This document shows positions 1 through 7,655 of a DNA stretch of 35,367 nucleotides, one piece after another. Numbering within the stretch: the first letter of the stretch is position 1; each line of letters starts with the position of its first letter. The translations under genes and the position numbers were made by a program. Origin of the DNA: DASSKP01 sp035695045 (lineage in GTDB: Bacteria; Actinomycetota; Actinomycetes; JAFAQI01); assembly GCA_035695045.1 (NCBI GenBank), contig DASSEX010000070.1:1-35367 (forward strand). The letters are read 5' to 3'. The notes under the pieces were generated by a model that saw nothing but the letters and a program-made list of their open reading frames with translations, did no database searches and was not told the origin of the DNA.

Positions 1-1584
1 GCCGACGTTGTAGATGTTGCGCACGTCCTCCATGGCCGCCGTCAGCTGCGCGACCATCGCCTGCACCATCGCCTCGACGTCGCCGAGAGCGATGGCGAGC
101 AGCCGCCGCTCGTTCTTCAGCTGGCCGTTGCCCGCCTCGGACTCCGCGAACGCCTTGATCTGCTCGAGCAGGACATTGAGTGCCTGGCCCTGGTCTCGCA
201 CGATCTTGCGGAAGAACAGGTCCATGCCCTGGATGGCCGTCGTGCCTTCGTAGAGAGTGTCGATCTTGGCGTCGCGGATGTACTGCTCGATCGGGTAGTC
301 CTGCAGGAAGCCGGAGCCACCGAGCGTCTGCAACGACTGCGAGCCCAGCAGTTCGTAGGACCGCTCGGACCCGACGCCCTTGACCAGCGGAAGCAGCAGG
401 TCGTTGAGACGCACTGCCTGCTCGTCGTCCTCACCGCGGAACTGCGCGAGCGCGACGGCGTCCTGCTGGCTGGCGGCGAACAGCATCAAGGCGCGCAGGC
501 CTTCGGCGTAGGCCTTCTGCAGCATGAGGCTGCGGCGCACGTCGGGGTGGTGCGTGATCGTCACGCGCGGCGCGGCCTTGTCGGTCATCTGCGCGAGGTC
601 GGCGCCTTGCACGCGAGTCTTGGCGTAGTCGAGCGCGTTGAGGTAGCCGGTCGAGAGCGTGGCGATCGCCTTCGTCCCGACCATCATCCGGGCCATCTCG
701 ATGACGCGGAACATCTGAGCGATGCCGTCGTGCACCTCGCCGACGAGATAACCGATCGCCGGGTGCTTCTCGCCGAACGTCACCTCGCACGTCGCCGAGA
801 CCTTGAGGCCCATCTTCTTCTCGACGTTGGTGACGTAGACGCCGTTGCGGTCGCCGATCTCACCCGTCTTCATGTCGACCAGGAACTTCGGTACGACGAA
901 GAGCGACAGGCCCTTCGTTCCCGGCCCGTGGCCTTCCGGACGCGCGAGCACGAGGTGGACGATGTTCTCCGGGACGTCCCACTCGCCGCTCGTGATGAAG
1001 CGCTTGACGCCCTCGATGTGCCAGCTTCCGTCCGGCTGCTGCGTCGCCTTGCTGCGGCCGGCGCCGACGTCGGAGCCGGCGTCCGGCTCGGTCAGGACCA
1101 TCGTGGCGCCCCACTGACGCTCGATCATCAGCTCGGCGAACTTCTTCTGCTCGTCCGTCCCGAGCTCGTGCAGGATCGAGGCGAAGGCCGGACCGGCGGC
1201 GTACATGTGGATCGCGGGGTTGGCGCCGAGCACCATCTCGCTCGCGGCCCAGTTGAACGAGGGCGGGAGGCCGGGGCCACCGAGCTCCGGCGACAGCGGG
1301 AGCCGGTCCCAGCCGGCCTCGATGTAGGTCCGGTAGGAGCGCTTGAACGACTCCGGGAGGGTGACGGTCGACGTCGCCGGGTCGAAGACGGGGGGGTTGC
1401 GGTCGGCGTCGCTGAACGACTCGGCCAGCGGCCCCTCCGCCATCGTGCGCATCTCCGCCAGCAGGCTCCGGGCGGTGTCGGTGTCGAGGTCGGCGTACGG
1501 GCCGGTGCCGAGGATCGACTCGCGGTCGAGGACCTCGAACAGGTTGAACTCGATGTCGCGCAGGTTGGCCTTGTAGTGGCCCAT
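1..1584 (-). CDS. fadE5: FadE5-type acyl-CoA dehydrogenase (C-terminus beyond window)
   Basis: Flavin-dependent alpha,beta-dehydrogenation of acyl-CoA, the first step of beta-oxidation. The first 528 residues are present; the frame runs off the left edge without a stop. Members of this family are about 610 residues, so roughly 80 are missing. The N-terminus MGHYKANLRDIEFNLFEVL is typical of mycobacterial FadE5 (Rv0244c). VLTEPDAGSDVG is the conserved flavin/substrate segment, ITHHPDVRRSL follows in the helical domain, and LYEGTTAIQ holds the expected catalytic glutamate (Glu446). The ATG at 1584 is preceded by GGGGTGAG about 4 nt away. The family acts on a broad range of acyl-CoA chain lengths; the substrate here cannot be told from sequence. 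It is divergent from the GGDEF-EAL gene and has no visible link to the glycan genes. Confidence 0.93.
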   Translation of the reverse strand, partial: MGHYKANLRDIEFNLFEVLDRESILGTGPYADLDTDTARSLLAEMRTMAEGPLAESFSDADRNPPVFDPATSTVTLPESFKRSYRTYIEAGWDRLPLSPELGGPGLPPSFNWAASEMVLGANPAIHMYAAGPAFASILHELGTDEQKKFAELMIERQWGATMVLTEPDAGSDVGAGRSKATQQPDGSWHIEGVKRFITSGEWDVPENIVHLVLARPEGHGPGTKGLSLFVVPKFLVDMKTGEIGDRNGVYVTNVEKKMGLKVSATCEVTFGEKHPAIGYLVGEVHDGIAQMFRVIEMARMMVGTKAIATLSTGYLNALDYAKTRVQGADLAQMTDKAAPRVTITHHPDVRRSLMLQKAYAEGLRALMLFAASQQDAVALAQFRGEDDEQAVRLNDLLLPLVKGVGSERSYELLGSQSLQTLGGSGFLQDYPIEQYIRDAKIDTLYEGTTAIQGMDLFFRKIVRDQGQALNVLLEQIKAFAESEAGNGQLKNERRLLAIALGDVEAMVQAMVAQLTAAMEDVRNIYNVG

Positions 1585-1603
1585 GACTCACCCCGGGTGT
1601 CCG

Positions 1604-1650
1604 GCTGGCCGGCCAGCGGTGGTTACCGACCGGTTCTACTCATGAGTAAC
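1604..1650. promoter_or_regulatory. Palindromes upstream of the acyl-CoA dehydrogenase
   Basis: The space between the two divergent genes holds a perfect 14-bp palindrome, GCTGGCCGGCCAGC (1604-1617), and a perfect 12-bp palindrome, TACTCATGAGTA (1637-1648). GTTAC at 1622 and GTAAC at 1646 are mirror half-sites. Fatty-acid degradation genes in actinobacteria are commonly repressed by TetR- or FadR-type regulators that bind such sites near the promoter. That this is such an operator is inference; the regulator is not in the window. Confidence 0.4.
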
Positions 1651-1708
1651 AACGACGATGCTACCCGCTGGTAACTATCGGCAACCCCTAGGCCGGGCTT
1701 GACGCGAG

Positions 1709-1726
1709 ATGGCCCGTTTGGGCCAT
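1709..1726 (+). repeat. Inverted repeat running into the GGDEF-EAL start codon
   Basis: ATGGCCC and GGGCCAT form perfect 7-bp arms around a GTTT loop, and the right arm includes the first two bases of the ATG at 1725. In RNA the hairpin would occlude that start; in DNA it could be an operator. No good Shine-Dalgarno is visible, so a start at the in-frame ATG 1761 is a real alternative, leaving the hairpin in the leader. Confidence 0.35.
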
Positions 1727-3761
1727 GCAGGCCCCCACGGGCGTTGCCGATGCCCGGCTCATGGGTCTGCCCTCCCGGCAGGTCGCGGGAGCCAGCACGA
1801 CCCGGCGGCTCTTCGTGATCTACGCCGTCGTCAGCCTGGTGCCGGTGCTGCTGCTCGGCACCGTTCTCCTGGCACTCACCCATAGGCAGGCGACCCAGCG
1901 CGGGCTCGCCGAGGGCGCGTCGGAGGCGCGCCTCGCCGCTCGCGCCAGCGTGGCGCCTGACCTTCGCGACCAGCCGGTCACGCGCGACCTCCTGCCGAGC
2001 GAGGAGCGGGCGCTCGACCGGACCGTCGCGCAGGCGGCTCACAACGGCGTGATGCTCCGGGTCCGGGTCCGGGACCTCACCGGCAAGGTCGTCTACTCGC
2101 CGGAGCACCTGGGGATCGGCAGCTTCGACGAGGACGCGGCCACGGCCGCGCGCGGCTCCACGGTGACCCGGCTGACCTGGCTCAACTTCGACGCCGTCGA
2201 CGCCGGAGCGCACATCGCCCTCGGACCGCGCGTCGTCGAGGCCTATACGCCGATCCTGTCGGCGCAGTCATCGCGCCCGATCGGGGTGCTCGAGGTCTAC
2301 CTGCCGTACGCCCCGATCCAGCGCGACATCGCCAGCGGTCAACAGATGCTCGCTGTGGCATTGATGGTGGGCCTCCTGGTCTTGTGGATCGCTCTGCTCG
2401 GCGTGTCCGCGTCCCTGTCGCGGCGGTTGCGTCGCCAGGCGGACGCCAACGCCTATCTCGCGCGGCACGACACGCTGACCGGTCGTCCGAACCGCGCGCA
2501 GTTCACGGAGTGTGCGGAGCGCGCCGTCGCCGCGGCGACGCAACCACGACCGGCCGCGATCGCCGTCATCGACCTCGACCGCTTCAAGGAGATCAACGAC
2601 ACGTTGGGTCACGCCAACGGAGACCGTCTGCTGGTCGCGCTCGCGGAGCGGCTGAGTGGCTGCGTCCGCGACGAGGACACGCTCGCTCGTCTCGGTGGCG
2701 ACGAGTTCGGTGTCGTGCTCAGCGGCGTGCACGGGCCGAGCGAGGCCGTCGAGGTGCTCAGTCGCATCCGGGCGGCGCTGACGGACCCGTTCGTCATCGA
2801 CGACCTGCCGTTGACGGTGGAGGCGAGCGTCGGCTTCGCGCTCGCACCACAGGATGGCGCGGACATCGGCACGCTGCTCACCCGCGCGGACCTGGCGATG
2901 TACGTCGCCAAGCGGCAGCACCACGGCGTGGTCCACTACCAGCCCGAGCACGACCAGTACGACGCCACGACGTTGACCCTCATCGCTGAGCTCGGTCATG
3001 CGATCCGCGACGACCAGCTCGTGCTGCATTTCCAGCCGAAGGTGGATGTCCGCAGCGGCCGGGTGAAGGCGGTCGAGGCTCTGGTGCGGTGGCAGCACCC
3101 GGTGCGCGGTCTGCTCTACCCCGGCGCCTTCCTTCCCGCGGCCGAGCAGACCGAGCTGGTCGAACCGCTGACCCGTTGGGTGCTGAGAACCGCGGTGCGG
3201 ACGCTGCCGGCGATCGACCCGACGGGTGAGCTCGGTGTCGCCGTCAACATCTCGGCGCGCAGCCTCGCCCGAGCCACGTTCGCCGATGAGGTCATCGAGG
3301 TGGTCGCGGACAGCGGCGTCTCGCCCGAGCGCGTGATCCTCGAAGTCACCGAGACGGCGCTGCTCAGTGACCCACCGCGTGCCGCGGCGACGCTGACCGC
3401 GCTGAGTGAGGCCGGCTTCCGCATCTCGATCGACGACTTCGGCGCCGGGCAGACCAGCCTCGGCTACCTCGCGAAGCTGCCGGTGTCAGAGCTGAAGATC
3501 GACAAGGCCTTCGTGCTCGCCATGGCCGGCGACGCGCGCAACGCCGCGATCGTTCGCTCGGTGATCGAGCTCGGCCACAGCCTGGGCTTCACCGTCACCG
3601 CCGAAGGTGTCGAGACGCCCGACGTGCTTGCCGGTCTGGTCGCGGCGGACTGCGATCTTCTCCAGGGCTACCTGCTCGGCCGGCCGAGTGACGCGGAGGC
3701 CGTGGTCGGCCTGCTCAACCTCGAGCTCCGATCGCTGCTGAGCAGAGCCGACGTGAGCTGA
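1725..3761 (+). CDS. Membrane GGDEF-EAL cyclic-di-GMP protein
   Basis: 678-residue membrane protein of cyclic di-GMP metabolism. A transmembrane helix lies at about residues 29-51, an extracytoplasmic sensor region without a recognised fold at about 52-207, and a second helix at about 209-230. A GGDEF domain follows, starting near HDTLTGRPNR, with an intact GGDEF signature at 324-328. The EAL domain begins with EALVRW (451-453 EAL) and continues with LEVTE, the IDDFGAG loop and LKIDKAF. Both signatures look intact, so both diguanylate cyclase and phosphodiesterase activity are possible; which dominates cannot be read from sequence. Start at ATG 1725, or possibly 1761. It is convergent with a small minus-strand gene, with 7 nt between the stops. 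A role in controlling the nearby exopolysaccharide genes is conceivable but only inferred from proximity. Confidence 0.92.
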   Translation: MQAPTGVADARLMGLPSRQVAGASTTRRLFVIYAVVSLVPVLLLGTVLLALTHRQATQRGLAEGASEARLAARASVAPDLRDQPVTRDLLPSEERALDRTVAQAAHNGVMLRVRVRDLTGKVVYSPEHLGIGSFDEDAATAARGSTVTRLTWLNFDAVDAGAHIALGPRVVEAYTPILSAQSSRPIGVLEVYLPYAPIQRDIASGQQMLAVALMVGLLVLWIALLGVSASLSRRLRRQADANAYLARHDTLTGRPNRAQFTECAERAVAAATQPRPAAIAVIDLDRFKEINDTLGHANGDRLLVALAERLSGCVRDEDTLARLGGDEFGVVLSGVHGPSEAVEVLSRIRAALTDPFVIDDLPLTVEASVGFALAPQDGADIGTLLTRADLAMYVAKRQHHGVVHYQPEHDQYDATTLTLIAELGHAIRDDQLVLHFQPKVDVRSGRVKAVEALVRWQHPVRGLLYPGAFLPAAEQTELVEPLTRWVLRTAVRTLPAIDPTGELGVAVNISARSLARATFADEVIEVVADSGVSPERVILEVTETALLSDPPRAAATLTALSEAGFRISIDDFGAGQTSLGYLAKLPVSELKIDKAFVLAMAGDARNAAIVRSVIELGHSLGFTVTAEGVETPDVLAGLVAADCDLLQGYLLGRPSDAEAVVGLLNLELRSLLSRADVS

Positions 3762-3768
3762 GCTGAGC

Positions 3769-4017
3769 TCAGCCGGTGGCGGCGAGCTCTGACTGCTCGT
3801 CGGCGGCGTCGCGGATCGCGAGGAGGTCCTCGCGAGCGATCCGCTCGATGGTGTCGAGAGACTCGGCGATGTCCTCGCCGAAGAGCCGGGCCGCCTCGGT
3901 TGCCGCGCGAACGGTGCGGGTCACCATCGGGATCGGCACGGTGTCGAACTCCTCCGCCAGCCGACGGGTCAGGTCCAGCACGAGGGCCAAGGGGTTGGGC
4001 CGCCGAGCGACGGTCAC
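3769..4017 (-). CDS. Small conserved actinobacterial hypothetical protein
   Basis: 82 residues from GTG 4017. I prefer this start because GGAGG sits 4 nt upstream; an in-frame ATG at 4035 would add six residues but has no Shine-Dalgarno. The protein is helical and acidic towards the C-terminus, with RRPNPLALVLDLTRRLAEEF near the start and RLFGEDIAESLDTIERIARED in the middle. It has no signal peptide, membrane helix or cysteines. It resembles small uncharacterised actinobacterial proteins of similar size; I know no function. It lies between the GGDEF-EAL gene (convergent) and the S9 peptidase gene (divergent). Confidence 0.72.
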   Translation of the reverse strand: MTVARRPNPLALVLDLTRRLAEEFDTVPIPMVTRTVRAATEAARLFGEDIAESLDTIERIAREDLLAIRDAADEQSELAATG

Positions 4018-4101
4018 GGTGCCTCCGGATTTCAATCGTGATGCCGAGGGGTGCCGCGGCGGACCAGATGTTCCTCGAAGCGATCTCCGTCAAACCCCGC
4101 T

Positions 4102-4107
4102 TAGGCT
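4102..4107 (+). promoter_or_regulatory. -10 element (TAGGCT), probable leaderless promoter of the S9 peptidase
   Basis: TAGGCT fits the actinobacterial TAnnnT -10 consensus and ends 7 nt before the ATG at 4115, so transcription would begin at or next to the start codon. No Shine-Dalgarno lies between. The -35 region is not recognisable. The same arrangement recurs at five other starts in this window. Confidence 0.5.
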
Positions 4108-4114
4108 GGCCTCG

Positions 4115-6187
4115 ATGAGCGACGTCGAGAGCTTCCCTCGCCAGAGCGCGCGCACCCGTCGGTTCACGCTGGGCGAGCCGCGGAGCTTCACGGTCTGCTC
4201 GTCCGGCGGCCGCGTGCTGTTCCTGCGCGCGCTGTCGGGCACCGATCCGCGGACGGCCCTGTGGGCCCTCGAGCCGTCCGGCGAGGAGCGGCTCGTCGTC
4301 GATCCCGCACGACTCGGCGACTCCGACGACATCCCGGCCGAGGAGCGGGCGCGCAGGGAGCGGGCGCGGGAGACCGCGTCCGGCGTGGTGGCCTACTCCG
4401 CCGACGCGGCAGGTGACGTCGTCGCGTTCGCCGCCGCCGGCGAGGTCTGGGTCGTCGAGGTCGAGACCGGTGAGCCACGGCGTCTGGAGGCTGCCGCACC
4501 CGCGTTCGACCCGCGCCCCGATCCGACCGGCAAGCGCGTGGCCTACGTCCACGGGCGGTCGCTGCGCGTCATCGGCGTCGACGGCACCGGCGCGCTGACG
4601 GTCGCGGACTCCGACGACGAGCTGGTCAGCTGGGGCCGCGCGGAGTTCGTCGCCGCCGAGGAGATGGACCGTCTGCGGGGGTACTGGTGGTCCCCGGACG
4701 GCGGCAGCCTGCTCGTCGCCCAGGTCGACGAGACACCCGTCCCGACGTGGTGGATCGCCGATCCCGCGCACCCGGACCATGCGCCGACCGCTGTGCGCTA
4801 CCCGGTCGCAGGTGGGGCGAACGCCGACGTGCGACTCCACGTCATCAGCCTCGACGGGGGCGCGACGGAGATCAGCTGGGACCGCGACACCTTTCCTTAC
4901 GTCGCAGCGGTGTCGTGGGCCGATGGTCACCCACCGCTGGTCACCGTGCAGACGCGTGACCAGCGGACGGTGCAGATCCTCGAGGTCGACGTCGCCACCG
5001 GCTCGACGGCGACCCGTCACGAGGACAGCGACTCCGTCTGGGTCGAGATCTTCCCCGGCGTACCGACCTGGTGCGGCGACCGGATCGTGCGCATCGCCGA
5101 CACCGACGGTGCTCGCCGGTTGTTCGTCGGCGCCGAGGCGGTCACGCCCCCAGAGCTCTACCTTCGAGCCGTCGTCGGAGCGGATGACGACGGCGTCGTC
5201 TTCACGGCCAGTGAGGACGACCCGACACAGGTGCACGTCTTCGGGTGGGACAGCTCCGGAGTGCGTCGGCTGTCGCAGGCGGCCGGGGTCCACGGGGCGT
5301 CGTACGGCGCGGGGACGACGGTGCTGTCGTCGTCGGGCATGGACCATCACGGTCAGCGGCATCGCGTCGTGGGTCCGACCGGTGGCGACGACCGTGAGGT
5401 GCGGTCCGTCAGCGAGACGCCCTCCCTCACGCCGCAGGTCAGGTTGCTACGGCTCGGGGAACGCAAGCTCTCCGCCGGCCTGGTGCTGCCGCGCGACCAC
5501 ACGCCCGGGACGCCGCTGCCGGTCCTGATGGATCCCTACGGCGGCCCGCACGCCCAGCGAGTGCTCGCGGCGCGACGGATCTGGCTCGAGCCGCAATGGC
5601 TCGCGGACCAGGGCTTCGCCGTGCTCGTCGTCGACGGCCGCGGCACGCCGGGACGCGATCCGCGATGGGAACGCGAGGTGAGCCGGGACCTCGCGACGAA
5701 GGTGCTCGACGACCAGGTCGACGCGCTGCGTGCAGCCAAGGAGATCGAGCCCGATCTCGACCTGGGACGGGTGGGCATCCGTGGCTGGTCCTTCGGCGGG
5801 TTCCTCTCCGCGCTCGCGGTGCTTCGGCGGCCGGACGTGTTCCATGCTGCGGTTGCCGGCGCCCCGGTCACCGACTGGCGGCTCTACGACACCCACTACA
5901 CCGAGCGCTACCTCGGGACGCCGGAGTCGAACCCGGCGGCGTACGAGCAGTGCTCGCTGCTCGACGACGCGCGGTCGCTGTCGCGGCCGCTCCTCCTGAT
6001 CCACGGCCTCGCCGATGACAACGTCGCCGCGGCCAACACGCTGCTGCTCTCGCAACGGCTGACCGAGGCGGGACGGATGCACACTGTGCTCCCGCTGACG
6101 GGCGTGACGCACATGACGCCGCAGGAGAGCGTCGCAGAGAACCTGCTGAAGCTCCAGGTGGAGTTCCTGCACTCCGCTCTCGGCTGA
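4115..6187 (+). CDS. S9 family prolyl oligopeptidase, DPP4-like
   Basis: 690-residue serine peptidase, probably cytoplasmic since no signal peptide is seen. Residues to about 430 form a DPP4-type beta-propeller; the rest is the alpha/beta-hydrolase catalytic domain. The catalytic triad is visible: Ser559 in GWSFGG, Asp634 in HGLADDNV and His666 in GVTHMT. The paired glutamates in AEEMDRLRGYWWSPDG match the motif that binds the free N-terminus of substrates in dipeptidyl peptidases, so removal of dipeptides from peptide N-termini is likely. The frame stays open upstream to 3776, but that stretch lies antisense to the small gene and does not look like family sequence; ATG 4115 gives a normal DPP4-like N-terminus and has a -10 element 7 nt upstream. 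It converges on the Wzz/kinase chimera with 3 nt between stops. Confidence 0.93.
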   Translation: MSDVESFPRQSARTRRFTLGEPRSFTVCSSGGRVLFLRALSGTDPRTALWALEPSGEERLVVDPARLGDSDDIPAEERARRERARETASGVVAYSADAAGDVVAFAAAGEVWVVEVETGEPRRLEAAAPAFDPRPDPTGKRVAYVHGRSLRVIGVDGTGALTVADSDDELVSWGRAEFVAAEEMDRLRGYWWSPDGGSLLVAQVDETPVPTWWIADPAHPDHAPTAVRYPVAGGANADVRLHVISLDGGATEISWDRDTFPYVAAVSWADGHPPLVTVQTRDQRTVQILEVDVATGSTATRHEDSDSVWVEIFPGVPTWCGDRIVRIADTDGARRLFVGAEAVTPPELYLRAVVGADDDGVVFTASEDDPTQVHVFGWDSSGVRRLSQAAGVHGASYGAGTTVLSSSGMDHHGQRHRVVGPTGGDDREVRSVSETPSLTPQVRLLRLGERKLSAGLVLPRDHTPGTPLPVLMDPYGGPHAQRVLAARRIWLEPQWLADQGFAVLVVDGRGTPGRDPRWEREVSRDLATKVLDDQVDALRAAKEIEPDLDLGRVGIRGWSFGGFLSALAVLRRPDVFHAAVAGAPVTDWRLYDTHYTERYLGTPESNPAAYEQCSLLDDARSLSRPLLLIHGLADDNVAAANTLLLSQRLTEAGRMHTVLPLTGVTHMTPQESVAENLLKLQVEFLHSALG

Positions 6188-6190
6188 GGA

Positions 6191-7558
6191 CTAGGAGACG
6201 ACGCTCGGGGTGTCAGCCATGCTCACGCCGCCGGGGGCCCGGCGGTCGGAGTAGAGCAGCGCCTCGCGCGCGGGCGCGGCGTTGACGACCTGCCCGAGCA
6301 ACCGTGCACCGACGGAGCGAAGGCGGCGAGCGGCCTCGGCCAGTGCTTGCTGCGGCGTGCTGCCGGCCCGAACGACGAGGATCGCGCCGTCGGCTGCCGC
6401 AGCGAGGACACTGGCGTCCGTGGTCGGGAGAACGGGCGGGGCGTCGAGGATGACCACGTCGTAGGTGCCCGCCGTGCTCTGAAGCAGGTGTGTCATCTCC
6501 TGGGACCCGAGCATCTCGGCCGAGTGGCCGGCACGCGAGCCGGCGGGCAGGACGTGGACATCGCCCCACTCGACGACACTGGCCGCCAGCGGGGAGTGGC
6601 CCTGCAGCACGTCGGCCAGACCGACGGTGGCCGACAGGCCGAGCAACCGCGCGAGGTCACCGGAGCGAAGATCGCTGTCGACGAGCAGGACGCGTTCGCC
6701 GTTGAGCGCGAACGCGACGGCGAGGTTGACGGCGACCGACGTCGCGCCGTCGTGCCGTACGCAGCCCGCGACGACCAGGGTGCGCGCCGGTTCGATGCGG
6801 TCGGCATAGCGCACCGATGTCCGGAGCGTTCGGAACGACTCGGTCACTGGTGACGTCAGCTCGCGGGCGATGAAGATGCCGCTGCGTCGTCGATGCCGGG
6901 GCACGACGGTCAGCACCGGCACCGGCAGGATGGTGCGCGCCTGGTCGGTCGTGCGCACCGTCCGGTCCAGCGCTTCCAGCAGTGCCGCGAGTGCCAGGCC
7001 GGCGACCACTCCGAGGGCGACGCCGATGGCGATGTCCTGCTTGGGCTTCGGTGAGACGGGACGCTGCGGAAGCGTCGCCTGGTCGAGGATCTCGAGGCTG
7101 ATGCGGTCAGCGCCGGCGCGGGTCTGCTGCAGCTCCTGGACGACGGACGTCAGGGCGTCGGCCGCCGCATTGGCGATGGCCTGCGCGCGTGCAGGGTGGT
7201 TGTCGGTTGCCGTCAGGTCGATCAGGTAGGTCCCGGTCTCGACCGCGGCGCTCAGCTTGCCTGAGATCGCGGCGCCGGTCGTGCCATCGGCCAGCTTCTG
7301 CGCCGCCACGTCGGCCACGTGCCGGCTGGTGGCGACGTTGGCGTAGGTCGCGACGAAAGTTGCGGTCAGCTGTGCTCCGGCGAGTGCTTGGCTCAGCTCG
7401 GTCGCAGTGGGAACGTTGACGACGACGCGCGCCGTGGACTCGTAGGTCTTCGGGGTGTCGTAGGCGAAGTAGAGGCCGCCGATGGTGCCGGCGAAGATGC
7501 AGATGAGGGGCGCTGTCACGTGCCGCCGCAAGATGGCCACCCAGCCCCAGAGGTCCAC
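6191..7558 (-). CDS. Wzz/tyrosine-autokinase-like chimera with degenerate Walker A
   Basis: Polysaccharide co-polymerase fused to a bacterial tyrosine kinase-like ATPase, 455 residues, expected in the cytoplasmic membrane where it would control glycan chain length or assembly. A first membrane helix lies at about residues 13-32, a Wzz-type extracytoplasmic region at 33-170, then the PxxP-type segment LPQRPVSPKPKQD and a second helix at about 173-193. The cytoplasmic domain keeps Walker A' (VLLVDSDLRSGD) and Walker B (DVVILDAPPV). The P-loop reads GCVRHDGATS: Ala272 stands where the family has the ATP-binding lysine. The C-terminus carries one tyrosine instead of the usual cluster. It may therefore be a pseudokinase. 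I chose GTG 7558, 6 nt after a TAGCCT box; GTG 7564 is the alternative. Divergent from the Wzy/Wzm/Wzt operon. Confidence 0.9.
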   Translation of the reverse strand: MDLWGWVAILRRHVTAPLICIFAGTIGGLYFAYDTPKTYESTARVVVNVPTATELSQALAGAQLTATFVATYANVATSRHVADVAAQKLADGTTGAAISGKLSAAVETGTYLIDLTATDNHPARAQAIANAAADALTSVVQELQQTRAGADRISLEILDQATLPQRPVSPKPKQDIAIGVALGVVAGLALAALLEALDRTVRTTDQARTILPVPVLTVVPRHRRRSGIFIARELTSPVTESFRTLRTSVRYADRIEPARTLVVAGCVRHDGATSVAVNLAVAFALNGERVLLVDSDLRSGDLARLLGLSATVGLADVLQGHSPLAASVVEWGDVHVLPAGSRAGHSAEMLGSQEMTHLLQSTAGTYDVVILDAPPVLPTTDASVLAAAADGAILVVRAGSTPQQALAEAARRLRSVGARLLGQVVNAAPAREALLYSDRRAPGGVSMADTPSVVS

Positions 7559-7564
7559 CGCCAC

Positions 7565-7570
7565 AGGCTA
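7565..7570 (-). promoter_or_regulatory. -10 element (TAGCCT) of the Wzz/kinase chimera
   Basis: Read on the minus strand, TAGCCT lies 6 nt before GTG 7558. This supports a leaderless transcript starting at the third codon of the longest frame rather than at GTG 7564, which directly abuts the box. Confidence 0.45.
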
Positions 7571-7614
7571 GAGCCATCGGACCGGGAAAGCGGTATGCCT
7601 GGCCCGGGTTCGCC

Positions 7615-7620
7615 TACGCT
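7615..7620 (+). promoter_or_regulatory. -10 element (TACGCT) of the glycan export operon
   Basis: TACGCT matches TAnnnT and would start transcription near 7627, giving a leader of about 30 nt before the ATG at 7656. The leader contains the purine-rich AAGGGGGTG (7636-7644), a plausible if distant ribosome binding site. Confidence 0.42.
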
Positions 7621-7636
7621 GACCCGAATTGGGTCA
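7620..7636 (+). promoter_or_regulatory. Candidate operator over the export-operon start site
   Basis: TGACCC-GAATT-GGGTCA is a perfect 6-bp inverted repeat with a 5-bp spacer. It starts at the last base of the -10 box and spans the predicted transcription start. This is where a repressor would block initiation; as RNA only its 3' part would be transcribed, so a DNA-level role is more likely. No regulator gene is nearby. Confidence 0.4.
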
Positions 7637-7655
7637 AGGGGGTGGCTGCCGAGTC

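Noticed and set aside
547..1674. Open plus-strand frame of 375 codons over the acyl-CoA dehydrogenase gene
   Set aside because: Antisense shadow of a clearly recognisable enzyme; translation resembles no protein family.
3762..3773. Palindrome GCTGAGCTCAGC between convergent stops as a terminator
   Set aside because: Perfect 12-bp palindrome but with no loop and no U-tract; it cannot form a normal terminator hairpin and may be chance from the repeated GAGCT.
3776..4114. N-terminal extension of the S9 peptidase
   Set aside because: The stretch is antisense to the small conserved gene, is Ser/Arg-rich, and ATG 4115 has a well-placed -10 box and a family-typical N-terminus.
3668..5362. Open minus-strand frame of 564 codons across the S9 peptidase gene
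   Set aside because: It lies antisense to a gene with an intact catalytic triad, its translation is Arg/Asp/Val-rich and low in ordinary motifs, and it is a typical product of high GC in the third codon position.
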